Shown one piece after another: positions 5,492 through 14,227 of a DNA stretch of 24,787 nucleotides; within the stretch, counting starts at the first letter, position 1, and each line of letters opens with the position of its first letter. Location: the NCBI GenBank assembly GCA_017542915.1, contig JAFXWI010000055.1, forward strand, positions 1 through 24,787. The letters run 5' to 3'. The position numbers and the translations under genes were made by a program. The notes below the pieces were generated by a model that was not told the DNA's origin, searched no databases, and saw only the letters and a program-made list of their open reading frames with translations. This stretch comes from Paludibacteraceae bacterium (GTDB lineage: Bacteria; Bacteroidota; Bacteroidia; Bacteroidales; Paludibacteraceae).

Positions 5492-7279
5492 ATGCAAGCA
5501 ATTATTTTAGCGGCAGGAATGGGAAAACGCTTAGGCGAATATACCCAGAATAATACGAAGTGTATGGTGCGTGTTGGCGGAGAGACGCTGATTGAACGTG
5601 TCTTAGGGCAGCTCGATAAACTCCATCTAAGTCGTATTATTATTGTTATTGGTTATAAAGGAGCTGAATTGAAAGAGTATCTGTCCGGTGTATTCGTTAA
5701 GACTCCAATTGTGTTTGTAGAGAATCCCATTTACGACAAAACGAATAATATCTACTCGTTGTATTTGGCGAAGGATTATATGCGAGAGCAAGATACCCTT
5801 TTGTTAGAGTCAGATATTATTATGGAAGATGCGGTGTTAGAGAAATTGGTGAAGCATCCGTATCCTGATTTAGCACTGGTTGACAAATATGAGAGTTGGA
5901 TGGATGGTACTGTAGTGACTATAGATGAAGAAAACCGTATTCAGCGTTTTATCCCGAACAGCCAGTTCCGCTACGAAGAGATACCGGATTATTACAAGAC
6001 GGTGAATATCTATAAGTTCTCGCAGGCATTCTCGGAGCATATGTATGTACCGTTCTTGGAGGCATATAGTGCCGCATTGGGGAACAATGAGTACTACGAA
6101 CAGGTACTTCGCGTCATTACGATGTTGGACAATTCAACCTTGCGCGCCCTTCCTTTGGAAGGCGAACAATGGTATGAGATAGACGATGTGCAGGATTTGG
6201 ATATCGCAGAGTCGATATTTACCGATAAGCAGTATGACCTGTTGGCTTCGCGTTACGGAGGCTATTGGCGCTATCCGCATATGTTGGATTTCTGTTATTT
6301 GGTCAATCCTTATTTCCCGAATCAGCGTTTGCGCGACGAGATGGCGGCAAGTTTTGACAGGTTGTTGACCGAATATCCTTCCGGACAACGCATCAATAAT
6401 CTGCTGGCAGCCAAAGATTTCGGAGTAAAACACGAATATATCACGGTGGGTAATGGCGCTGCAGAACTCATTAAAGCACTTACATCGCAGATGTTAGGAA
6501 AAGTAGGCATCATTCGTCCTACCTTTGAGGAGTATCCAAATCGCTTAATGCCGGAACAGGTGGTTGTGTTTACACCGAGCAAGAAAGATTTCCGATACAC
6601 AGCCGATGACTTAATGGCTTATTTTGCGGATAAACAGATTTGGTCGCTAGTCTTGATAAATCCGGATAATCCGACAGGCAATTATATTTCATATGCGGAT
6701 TGTTTGCGTTTGGCGGAATGGTGCCAACAAAAGGATATCGTGCTTGTGCTGGATGAGAGTTTTATTGATTTCTCGACCGAACATCCCACATTCCTTTGCA
6801 ACGAAGTACTAGAGAAATTTGACCATTTGGTAGTGGTAAAGAGTATCTCTAAATCGTATGGTGTACCGGGATTACGTTTAGGCGTATTGGCAACATCCAA
6901 TCGGAGTCTGATGCTGAATATTTGCAGGGAAGTAAGTATATGGAATATCAATTCGTTTGGAGAGTTCTTCTTGCAGATATTGGGTAAGTACGAGAAATCG
7001 TATAAGCAAGCGATGGAAGCGTTCCGCGAGGAGCGTGAACGATTAGTAAAGCAATTGAATAAGATCGCATGGCTGCGTGTATTGCCGAGTGAAGCAAATT
7101 ATGTGCTGTGCGAAGTCAAGGATAAGTTTACACCGCGTGAATTGGCTGTAAAATTGCTGAAGGATTACAATATCCTCATCAAGGATTGCACGAGTAAATG
7201 CGGCGGTAATTATATCCGTTTGGCTGTTCGTGATCTGGAAGATAATAATATGCTTGTTTTCGCGCTGAATAGTTTATGA
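5492..7279 (+). CDS. Fused nucleotidyltransferase / class-I PLP aminotransferase (or decarboxylase)
   Basis: The 595 residues make two domains. Residues 1-245 are a LicC/sugar-nucleotidyltransferase fold: LAAGMGKRL (6-14), K23, the DKTNNIYSLYLAK segment, metal Asp D108 in ESDIIM, and D231/D232 in YEIDDV. Residues 260-595 are a HisC/CobD-like fold-type I PLP enzyme: NPDNPTG (390-396), D421 in DESF (PLP ring nitrogen), the Schiff-base lysine K454 in SISKSYG, R462 in PGLRLG, and a C-terminal substrate-carboxylate Arg in YIRLAVRD. The likely role is making and then CTP-activating an amino-phosphate compound, but substrate and nucleotide are inference. Known 2-aminoethylphosphonate cytidylyltransferase fusions carry a class-V transaminase instead. 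It overlaps the next gene as ATGA. Confidence 0.85.
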   Translation: MQAIILAAGMGKRLGEYTQNNTKCMVRVGGETLIERVLGQLDKLHLSRIIIVIGYKGAELKEYLSGVFVKTPIVFVENPIYDKTNNIYSLYLAKDYMREQDTLLLESDIIMEDAVLEKLVKHPYPDLALVDKYESWMDGTVVTIDEENRIQRFIPNSQFRYEEIPDYYKTVNIYKFSQAFSEHMYVPFLEAYSAALGNNEYYEQVLRVITMLDNSTLRALPLEGEQWYEIDDVQDLDIAESIFTDKQYDLLASRYGGYWRYPHMLDFCYLVNPYFPNQRLRDEMAASFDRLLTEYPSGQRINNLLAAKDFGVKHEYITVGNGAAELIKALTSQMLGKVGIIRPTFEEYPNRLMPEQVVVFTPSKKDFRYTADDLMAYFADKQIWSLVLINPDNPTGNYISYADCLRLAEWCQQKDIVLVLDESFIDFSTEHPTFLCNEVLEKFDHLVVVKSISKSYGVPGLRLGVLATSNRSLMLNICREVSIWNINSFGEFFLQILGKYEKSYKQAMEAFREERERLVKQLNKIAWLRVLPSEANYVLCEVKDKFTPRELAVKLLKDYNILIKDCTSKCGGNYIRLAVRDLEDNNMLVFALNSL

Positions 7280-8178
7280 AAATTATCTCGAACCAGCAAA
7301 TAGTAGATTTAGGTATTTCTCCGCGTGAATGTGTAGAGTGGGTTCGTGAGTCTTTCTGTATGAAATACGAGGCACAGCTACCTACGAAGATTAGCCTTCA
7401 TCCTCAAGGAACAGATTTTATAAATACAATGCCTTGTTTACTGCCAGAACGTTTTAATCGTTATGGAGTAAAGGTGGTTTCGCGAATCGCGGGACAAAAG
7501 CCTTCATTGCATTCGGATTTATTGCTTTATAATTCTAAATCAGGAGAACTACTGGCTCTTATGGAAGCAGATTGGATTACTCAAATGCGTACCGGAGCTG
7601 TAGCGGCATTGGCAATAGAGACCTTACAAAAAAATAATGCATCTATATATTCGTTTATCGGTTTGGGGAGTACAGGTGATGCGACCATGACATGTTTGCA
7701 AGCAATATTACCTGAAGAGAAACAATATACCATTCGACTCAAACGATATAAGGATCATGCAGAACGATTTGCAGCGAAATGGGCAAAAGGGAATTATAAT
7801 TTTGTTGTAGTAGATACAAATGAGCAGTTGCTGGAGAAATGTGATGTATTAGTGTCTGCGGTGACGGAAATGCCGGAACTATTTTGTGCAGATGATAATA
7901 ATTATCCGGAGGGAATCTTACTTGTTCCAATTCATACTCGCGGTTTTCAGAATTGCGATTTGTTCTTTGATCATATTTTTGCAGATGACAAGGGACATGT
8001 AGAGGGATTTAAATATTTTTCACAATTTAGGGCATTTAATGAGTTAAGTGAGGTGTTGCTTGGTAAGGCTACAGGCCGTGTGAATGATAAGCAGCGATTA
8101 TTAGCCTATAATATTGGATTGGGTTTGCATGATGTTTTGTTTGCAAGTAAAATATATGAGAAATTGACTAATGGCTGA
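7276..8178 (+). CDS. Ornithine cyclodeaminase / mu-crystallin family protein
   Basis: Family members are NAD(P)-dependent enzymes acting on imines or amino acids (ornithine cyclodeaminase, alanine dehydrogenase, ketimine reductase, SbnB). The 300-residue protein has GVKVVSR (about 68-74), QMRTGAVAALAIETL (about 108-122, usually RTGAASALA), a Rossmann loop FIGLGSTGDATMTCLQ near 128, and a C-terminal NIGLGLHDVLFASKIYEKL matching the usual GxAxxDxxxAxxxY end. The Rossmann loop departs from the typical GSGxQA form. The ATG overlaps the previous stop, so it probably works with the fusion enzyme, for example reducing an imine or supplying an unusual amino acid. Base composition is clearly AT-richer than thiL-kdsC. 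Confidence 0.78.
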   Translation: MKIISNQQIVDLGISPRECVEWVRESFCMKYEAQLPTKISLHPQGTDFINTMPCLLPERFNRYGVKVVSRIAGQKPSLHSDLLLYNSKSGELLALMEADWITQMRTGAVAALAIETLQKNNASIYSFIGLGSTGDATMTCLQAILPEEKQYTIRLKRYKDHAERFAAKWAKGNYNFVVVDTNEQLLEKCDVLVSAVTEMPELFCADDNNYPEGILLVPIHTRGFQNCDLFFDHIFADDKGHVEGFKYFSQFRAFNELSEVLLGKATGRVNDKQRLLAYNIGLGLHDVLFASKIYEKLTNG

Positions 8179-8248
8179 AGATTTCCCAAATATAACCGCA
8201 GAGATGACTAAAGTCAATGCAGAGTAACTAAAATTAAAACAAATTTGT

Positions 8249-9484
8249 ATGGATATAATTATTGGCGCAGGTGTAACGGGACTTAGTTACGCGATGTTTT
8301 GCAAGAACGACTATTTAATTCTTGAGGGAACGGATAGCATAGGAGGATATTGCAAAACGACAAAACGGAATGGTTTTGTGTGGGACTATTCTGGGCATTT
8401 CTTTCATTTCCGTCACAAGGAGATAGAAGAAATGGTGACATCTGCTATCAATAAGAATGAATTAGTACTTGTTGATAAATGTACCAAAATTAGCTATAAA
8501 GACAAGTTGGTAGATTTCCCGTTCCAAAAGAATATCCATCAGTTGGAGAAGGATGAGTTTATTGACTGTCTGTATGACCTTTTTGTTAACGAAACGATGT
8601 GTAGCAGCAATTTCAAAGAGATGCTCTATGAGAAATTCGGTCGTTCGATAGCAGAGAAATTCCTAATCCCATACAACGAGAAACTATATGCATGCGATTT
8701 GAACAGATTAGATAAAGATGCGATGGGTAGATTCTTCCCGTACGCGGAGAAAGAAGATATTATTCGTAATTTCAAACGTGCTGATAATGGATCGTATAAT
8801 GGTCAGTTCGTCTATCCAAAGGGAGGTGCAATAGAGTATATCCATTCTATAGCTACGCATGTTGACCCTAATAAAATCCGTCTCAACTGCAAGGTAAGCC
8901 GAATTGATACTATTGCACATGAGGTGATTATAGAGTCAGGAGAGCATATACATTATGGCAGATTGATATCTACTATGCCGTTTGTGCAGTTATTGAATTG
9001 TTGTGACCTGCCGTACGATGCTGGCACGTATTCGTGGAATAAAGTATTAGTTTTCAATCTTGGTTTTGATAAGCAAGGCAAGGATGTGGAAACACATTGG
9101 ATCTATTTTCCAGAAGATAAGTACTGCTTCTATCGCGTAGGATTCTATAGTAATATTCTCCGTTCGGATCGCATGTCGCTTTATGTGGAATTGGGATTCT
9201 CGGCTTTGGAAACGATAGATGTGAATACCTATAAGCAACGCGTGTTGGAAGATTTGAAAAAAGCCGGAATTTTAGAGGAGGGAATGCAATTGGTAGATAG
9301 TGAGGCGATTATTATGAATCCCGCATATGTGCATATCAGCAAAAAGTCAGAAGAAGACTTTAAGACACAATCCCAATTATTGGAAGAGAAGGACATTTAT
9401 TCCATCGGTCGTTATGGCGGTTGGTGTTATTGTTCCATAGAAGATAATATATTGCAAGCTAAAGACTTGGCAGAACGTTTGTAA
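8249..9484 (+). CDS. FAD-dependent oxidoreductase, UDP-galactopyranose-mutase-like
   Basis: The 411 residues open with a dinucleotide-binding motif IIGAGVTGLSYAM (4-16) and an acidic strand end LILEGTDSIGGYCKT, as in UGM, amine oxidase and protoporphyrinogen oxidase-type flavoproteins. The DYSGHFFHFRHKEIEE segment resembles the His-containing loop of UDP-galactopyranose mutases. VYPKGGAIEYIHSIA, and near the end YSIGRYGGWCYCSIEDNILQAKDLAE, fit the FAD-binding C-terminus. It could form a furanose sugar or oxidise an amino or sugar substrate. Sequence alone does not decide. It is preceded by a 70-bp gap with no clear promoter, containing a small TGACT-AA-AGTCA dyad (8205-8216). Confidence 0.72.
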   Translation: MDIIIGAGVTGLSYAMFCKNDYLILEGTDSIGGYCKTTKRNGFVWDYSGHFFHFRHKEIEEMVTSAINKNELVLVDKCTKISYKDKLVDFPFQKNIHQLEKDEFIDCLYDLFVNETMCSSNFKEMLYEKFGRSIAEKFLIPYNEKLYACDLNRLDKDAMGRFFPYAEKEDIIRNFKRADNGSYNGQFVYPKGGAIEYIHSIATHVDPNKIRLNCKVSRIDTIAHEVIIESGEHIHYGRLISTMPFVQLLNCCDLPYDAGTYSWNKVLVFNLGFDKQGKDVETHWIYFPEDKYCFYRVGFYSNILRSDRMSLYVELGFSALETIDVNTYKQRVLEDLKKAGILEEGMQLVDSEAIIMNPAYVHISKKSEEDFKTQSQLLEEKDIYSIGRYGGWCYCSIEDNILQAKDLAERL

Positions 9485-9496
9485 AAAGATACGTTG

Positions 9497-10804
9497 ATGA
9501 ATAAGTTCAAATATAGACTAAAGTTGATGTTTGCCTATAAGGATGCTTTGCGTACACGCATTCCGTTCTTGTATCGGCTTATGATAAACAATGCGCAGAA
9601 AAAGGCATATAAAGCGGCAGCTAGATTAAAGGCGAAGGAAAAGATTGAGGTTGCTTTTTTGTTGACTATGCCAAGTATGTGGAAACTGGACTATGTGTAT
9701 AGTCGTATGCAAAAGAGTAAAAAATATCATCCATACGTAGTGATATGTCCCTATTCGAACTTCAAGAGTTTCAGTGAACAGTCACTACATGAAACGCTTA
9801 AACGAACAGAAGATTTTGTAAAGTCAAGGGGCTTTGAATATATCATACCTTACTCTAAGGAAACAGGTAAATGGGAAGATATTAAAAAGACATTAAATCC
9901 GGACATCGTCTTTTTTACTACTCCTTACAGAGATGTGCCTCCTCAATACTATTATTATAATTTTGCAGATAGACTTACGTGCTATGTCCCTTATGGATTC
10001 GGCACATGGAATGTATATGCGCTTAACTATCAGCAGATAGCAATTAGTCTATATGGCTTGAATTTTACAGAGACTCCTATTCATCAAGGTTTTGCGCAGA
10101 AATATGCGGCATCGAAAGGCGCGAACTTTGTTGTAACAGGTTATCCAGGCACGGAAGTGTATTTGGATAAGGAATATGTATCACCGGATGTTTGGGAAAC
10201 GAAGAATGTTCAGATGAAACGTGTCATTTGGGCACCTCATCACACTATTGATAGTACTGATGATGTACAATGGTCTACATTTTTAGACTATTGCGAGAAT
10301 ATGCTTGAGATTGCTGAGCGGTACAAAGAGAAAATACATTTTGCCTTTAAGCCTCATCATTTATTGAAATTCAAATTGATGCAACTATGGGGCGTAGATC
10401 GTACGAATGCATATTACAAACGATGGGAAACGATGCAAAATGGCCAATTAGAGGAGGCTGATTATCGGGATTTATTTATCCATTCAGATGCCATTATGCA
10501 TGATTGCGGTGGTTTCACAACGGAGTACTTGTTCACGAAGAAGCCTGCTCTATATTTAATGTTAGACGAGGAGCATAATAATATGTTCAACGACTTCGGA
10601 CGCCTTTCTTTCCAACAATATTACAAAGCATATAATGCAGACGATATCATCCGATTTTTAGAAGAAGTGGTGCTCAAAGGCAATGACCCCATGAAGGAGT
10701 CTAGAGAACAATTCTTTGAAAAGTATCTTGCCCCATATAATGGCAAGATGCCGTCAGAAAATATTATTGAAGCAATAGAAAATAAGATTAACAATGCAAA
10801 ATAA
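9497..10804 (+). CDS. CDP-glycerol glycerophosphotransferase family protein (TagB/TagF-like)
   Basis: Enzymes of this family (Pfam Glyphos_transf) move a polyol phosphate from a CDP-polyol to a glycan or teichoic acid primer. The conserved C-terminal GT-B-like half is present: VIWAPHHTID near 246, FKPHH near 282, and HDCGGFTTEYLFTKKPALYLM near 334-354, matching the SD-S-x-x-E-x9-KP-type signature. The start is taken as ATG 9497 (MNKFKYRLK). A TTG three bases upstream in frame is less likely. The N-terminal 100 residues are basic and amphipathic, suggesting peripheral membrane contact. A second CDP-using protein in the operon, besides the fused nucleotidyltransferase, suggests the two share a CDP-linked intermediate. 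Confidence 0.8.
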   Translation: MNKFKYRLKLMFAYKDALRTRIPFLYRLMINNAQKKAYKAAARLKAKEKIEVAFLLTMPSMWKLDYVYSRMQKSKKYHPYVVICPYSNFKSFSEQSLHETLKRTEDFVKSRGFEYIIPYSKETGKWEDIKKTLNPDIVFFTTPYRDVPPQYYYYNFADRLTCYVPYGFGTWNVYALNYQQIAISLYGLNFTETPIHQGFAQKYAASKGANFVVTGYPGTEVYLDKEYVSPDVWETKNVQMKRVIWAPHHTIDSTDDVQWSTFLDYCENMLEIAERYKEKIHFAFKPHHLLKFKLMQLWGVDRTNAYYKRWETMQNGQLEEADYRDLFIHSDAIMHDCGGFTTEYLFTKKPALYLMLDEEHNNMFNDFGRLSFQQYYKAYNADDIIRFLEEVVLKGNDPMKESREQFFEKYLAPYNGKMPSENIIEAIENKINNAK

Positions 10805-11816
10805 AATTAAAGTATCAGTTATATTGCCCGTTTATGGTGTGGCTGCCTATATAGAGAAGTGTGCGCAAAGTCTGCTCAATCAAACATTGCAAGAAGCGGA
10901 GTTCTTGTTTGTGGATGATCATGGACCGGATAATAGTATCGAATTGCTCAAGCAGACAATCGCTGGTCATCCGCGAGAGAAGCAATTCCGTATCTTGACA
11001 CCGGAACATAACTTGGGTGCAGGTATGGCGCGTAACTATGCCATACCAGAGGCCAAAGGTGAATATATTGCATTTGTAGACTCGGATGACTGGATTGAAC
11101 CGGATACGTTCGAGACTCTATATGCAGTAGCCAAGGAGCAAGATTCTGATTTGTGCTACAGCCAGGAGTATAAAGATTATGAAGATCATAGTGCTGAACC
11201 GGAGATCCTGAAAAACCCCATTGTGGAGCAAGGCGCTTTTACCTATGAGAAGAAGGCATATTTCCTAACTCACTACGTATCATATTTTACAACCTTTCTA
11301 TTTAAACGTTCTTTCATCAATGAACGGACTATTCGTTTTCCGGAAGATAGAAGTGCCGATGATAGTTTCTTTTTGGCGTGTGCGTTGATGACAGCTACCT
11401 CTGTTGCACGCATAGATAAACCCTTCTACCACTATCTTATCCGTCCGGGTTCTGTGACAACTACCAAAGATAGCGTCAAATACAAGAAGCGTCTAGCGGT
11501 ATTTTCAAAACTTATGGCTTATGCGAAGGCGCAAGGCGTATATGAAGAGTTGAAACAAGAATTAGATTTCCTGTATATAAAAAAAGGCTATATTTCTTCG
11601 TTGGTTAATTATGTAACAAATGCACTTGAGCCGCGTAAGGAAGTGTTTACAGAAATATATCAGGCACTCCTTGCCGAAGTGCCTGATTATAAGACGAACG
11701 TTTACTTGCAAAAGAGTAAAGCTATCCAGATGATAATACGTCTCTGTATCTCTTCTCCGAAATTAGCTATGCCGTTGCTTCGTTTTTACGCGAAGCGAAA
11801 TAATATCGTAAGCTAA
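10794..11816 (+). CDS. GT2-family glycosyltransferase
   Basis: An inverting GT-A enzyme likely adding a hexose or hexosamine to the surface glycan. The 340 residues begin with VSVILPVYGVAAYIEKCAQSLLNQTL, then VDDHGPDNS, NLGAGMARNYAI, and the metal-binding VDSDDWIEPDTFE (D-x-D, about 93-105). SADDSFFLACAL follows near 186. The start overlaps the preceding gene by 11 bp. The last 50 bp overlap the end of the convergent YfhO-like gene. It is the last gene of the accessory cassette. Confidence 0.88.
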   Translation: MQNKIKVSVILPVYGVAAYIEKCAQSLLNQTLQEAEFLFVDDHGPDNSIELLKQTIAGHPREKQFRILTPEHNLGAGMARNYAIPEAKGEYIAFVDSDDWIEPDTFETLYAVAKEQDSDLCYSQEYKDYEDHSAEPEILKNPIVEQGAFTYEKKAYFLTHYVSYFTTFLFKRSFINERTIRFPEDRSADDSFFLACALMTATSVARIDKPFYHYLIRPGSVTTTKDSVKYKKRLAVFSKLMAYAKAQGVYEELKQELDFLYIKKGYISSLVNYVTNALEPRKEVFTEIYQALLAEVPDYKTNVYLQKSKAIQMIIRLCISSPKLAMPLLRFYAKRNNIVS

Positions 11817-14220
11817 GACCAATACAACCGAGCGAGATTAGGATAGCGATAATCACTAACGTATATCCTAGTTTGTCCCATACTAATGCATCTGGAATAA
11901 ACTCCATTTTGATGGAGTGCTCTCCGGCTGGAATAACGGCTGCGCGAAGAACATAGTTCACGCGGCCGATTTCTTTCTCTTCTCCGTCCACATAGAGATG
12001 CCATCCGTGCGGATAGTATATCTCTGAGAAAATAGCCACGCGGTCATGCGCTGCGGCGCTCTGGTAGGTGAGTTTATCCGGGGTATACTCCGTTAAGACA
12101 ATCTTATCGTTCTCGCTCGACTGCGGTGTACAAGTGAGTATTTCGCGGAACTTTTCATCCGCAACCGCGGACTTAGTTAGATCAAGCGTATTGAGCGCTG
12201 CACTCTCATCATCGGGCGTAGGTACAAAAAGCACCTCGTTAACAAACCACGCATTGCCCATCGCATCGGGGTTGGGGTATACGCCTTGACGAGTGACGAT
12301 ATACTTAGTGTTGAGCATGTTGAGTACATTCCAGTTCATTTTGGAGATATGCTCATCAATGAGGTCTTGGTAACGGCGTAACTTCACAGCAGAGTAGCCT
12401 CCGATGGATTTGAGACGGTAACTGGTTCGCGAGTCATTGAAGGTGTTGGTGTTCAGGTTCAGTACGCGATAGTCCAAACTCTCATCTTGCAAAATCTGTT
12501 CTTCCCATGGCTGTATCTTGAAATATGCATCGCTCTCTTTCTGCTTCACGAAATTATCATCATTGAAGAAGCGCTTGTTGACGGGGACCATATCAATCAA
12601 TATTAACGCTGCTAAACCAGCGTACAATATTGTATTTTTGATTTGTGATTTCTTGTTCTTGGCTTGGTCCCAGGCATACCAGAAGATGAGTGCGCATCCT
12701 AACAGCACGAAAAGTAACGAACGCCATGCGTCGGCTTTCAACATTGCCACGCGTTGGTCCAAGACGGCATCATATACCCATTGCGGCATCTGTGCTTTCC
12801 ATTGCGCATCATAACTGCTGGTCATGTCGAATGAACCGGCAAAGAGTGCGGCAAAAAGGCATATACCTGCGGTGATGCCTCCGGCAATCAAGATGTTCGG
12901 GCGCAATTTTTTCCATTCTATTTCTCCTGATACGATGCGTTGAAGCGCCATAAAGCCAAGAAGCGGCATGGTAATCTCCGCGACTACCAAGATGGACTCT
13001 ACGGCGCGGAATTTATTGTACATCGGGAAATAGTTGAAGAACAGCTCCGTGAGCCACATCATATTCTTGCCCCAGGCGAGGAAGATAGACATAATTGTCG
13101 CGAAGAGCAGTGCCCATTTATACGGACCGGGAACGATGAGTAAGCCGAGCAAGAACAAGAAACATACAATAGCTCCGACATATACAGCTCCGCTGGTAAA
13201 CGCCTTCTCCCCATGATAGGTAGGCGCATGTTCGCAGAATTGCTCTGCCTCGCGTTTCGGGACACCTTGCTTGCGTAGGGCTTTGCATAGTTCGGAGTCT
13301 TTTCCGACATTGTATCCGCTGGCTCCGCCTTCCCAGTTCGGGATAAGGAGTGTCATCGTCTCCCCTTTGCCATAACTCCAATCGGTAGCATATTTGATAT
13401 CGAGGCCTTCAGCCGATTTATCCTGTGCCTGTTGGGTCAGTTCACTATGTCCACCTCGCATGGTCTCTTTCAGATACTCGTTGTTGAGCTTCAAATAGCA
13501 AACTTTCGAACCGGCTATGAGCATTAAGCAACCAATACATAAGACCAAACTGATACCTAGATTTTTCCACTCAGCATCTTTAATCTTAATAATAATCTCA
13601 GCGATAGCCATCACACCGATGAGCATCGCGATATAATATGTCATCTGCGGGTGAAGCGTGATGCTGGCGATGCCGAAAATAAGCATAATAGGAATACCTA
13701 TCCAATATTTTTGTTTGAAGACAAGATGCATACCTCCAATGATGGCAGGTAAGAATCCTAAAGCAATGGCTTTTGTTACGTGTCCGGCGGGGATGATGAG
13801 AAAGAAATACGTACTCATACCCATCGCTAAACCGCCGGCAATACTAATCCATGGGTTTACTCCGAAACATAGCAGCAGGATAAAGAAGCACAGGAAATAG
13901 CCGAAAAGAATACCCATCGTTTCTCCTAAGCCGAGATGGAGAACATTACGAATCCACCCATGTGCGACTTTGTGCGATGGAATATGGGCATCAATTTGGT
14001 ATGCCGGCATCCCGCTGAACATGGAGCCGGTCCACCAACAGGATTCGCCGGTCTGCGCTGTATATTCTTGTGTTTGATGTGCAGCTCCTTTCCAATTCAT
14101 AGTGTCACCGGCATAGAGCACTTTGCCTTCCAAGAGCGGGCTGCAGTAGAGCACAGCAAAGCCAATAAAAACGACTAGTGCGACCAAGTAGGGCGCTATT
14201 TTCTTCCAATCTATTTTCAT
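11767..14220 (-). CDS. YfhO-family polytopic membrane protein
   Basis: 817 residues with a short basic N-terminus, an initial TM (residues 10-28), then about a dozen further hydrophobic segments, a large extracytoplasmic loop around 230-340, and a soluble C-terminal domain (about 540-790) before a final TM. The layout matches YfhO/GT-C-like proteins, common in Bacteroidota and linked elsewhere to teichoic or lipid glycosylation. DTMNWKGAAHQTQEY near 39-53 occupies the first loop, where GT-C enzymes keep catalytic acids. Substrate is unknown. Neighbouring acyltransferase and the convergent glycan cassette suggest envelope glycan modification. It starts 7 bp after the acyltransferase stop, and its C-terminus is coded antisense to the GT2 C-terminus. 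Confidence 0.82.
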   Translation of the reverse strand: MKIDWKKIAPYLVALVVFIGFAVLYCSPLLEGKVLYAGDTMNWKGAAHQTQEYTAQTGESCWWTGSMFSGMPAYQIDAHIPSHKVAHGWIRNVLHLGLGETMGILFGYFLCFFILLLCFGVNPWISIAGGLAMGMSTYFFLIIPAGHVTKAIALGFLPAIIGGMHLVFKQKYWIGIPIMLIFGIASITLHPQMTYYIAMLIGVMAIAEIIIKIKDAEWKNLGISLVLCIGCLMLIAGSKVCYLKLNNEYLKETMRGGHSELTQQAQDKSAEGLDIKYATDWSYGKGETMTLLIPNWEGGASGYNVGKDSELCKALRKQGVPKREAEQFCEHAPTYHGEKAFTSGAVYVGAIVCFLFLLGLLIVPGPYKWALLFATIMSIFLAWGKNMMWLTELFFNYFPMYNKFRAVESILVVAEITMPLLGFMALQRIVSGEIEWKKLRPNILIAGGITAGICLFAALFAGSFDMTSSYDAQWKAQMPQWVYDAVLDQRVAMLKADAWRSLLFVLLGCALIFWYAWDQAKNKKSQIKNTILYAGLAALILIDMVPVNKRFFNDDNFVKQKESDAYFKIQPWEEQILQDESLDYRVLNLNTNTFNDSRTSYRLKSIGGYSAVKLRRYQDLIDEHISKMNWNVLNMLNTKYIVTRQGVYPNPDAMGNAWFVNEVLFVPTPDDESAALNTLDLTKSAVADEKFREILTCTPQSSENDKIVLTEYTPDKLTYQSAAAHDRVAIFSEIYYPHGWHLYVDGEEKEIGRVNYVLRAAVIPAGEHSIKMEFIPDALVWDKLGYTLVIIAILISLGCIGLSLRYYFASRKNEATA
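11777..11796. other. Symmetrical hairpin in the convergent gene overlap
   Basis: GCTTCG (11777-11782) and CGAAGC (11791-11796) flank an 8-nt loop, inside the 50 bp that code for both C-termini. A T5 run in the loop and no T-run after the stem make it a weak candidate for a bidirectional transcription end. Confidence 0.25.
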
Positions 14221-14227
14221 ATGTATA

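Noticed and set aside
5492..7279. Firm assignment as 2-aminoethylphosphonate cytidylyltransferase/transaminase
   Set aside because: The PLP domain carries class-I (NPDNPTG) rather than class-V features, and no phosphonate-forming genes are visible here.
8205..8216. TGACT-AA-AGTCA dyad before the flavoprotein gene as a regulatory operator
   Set aside because: A 5-bp stem is too short to distinguish from chance and is not near a recognisable promoter.
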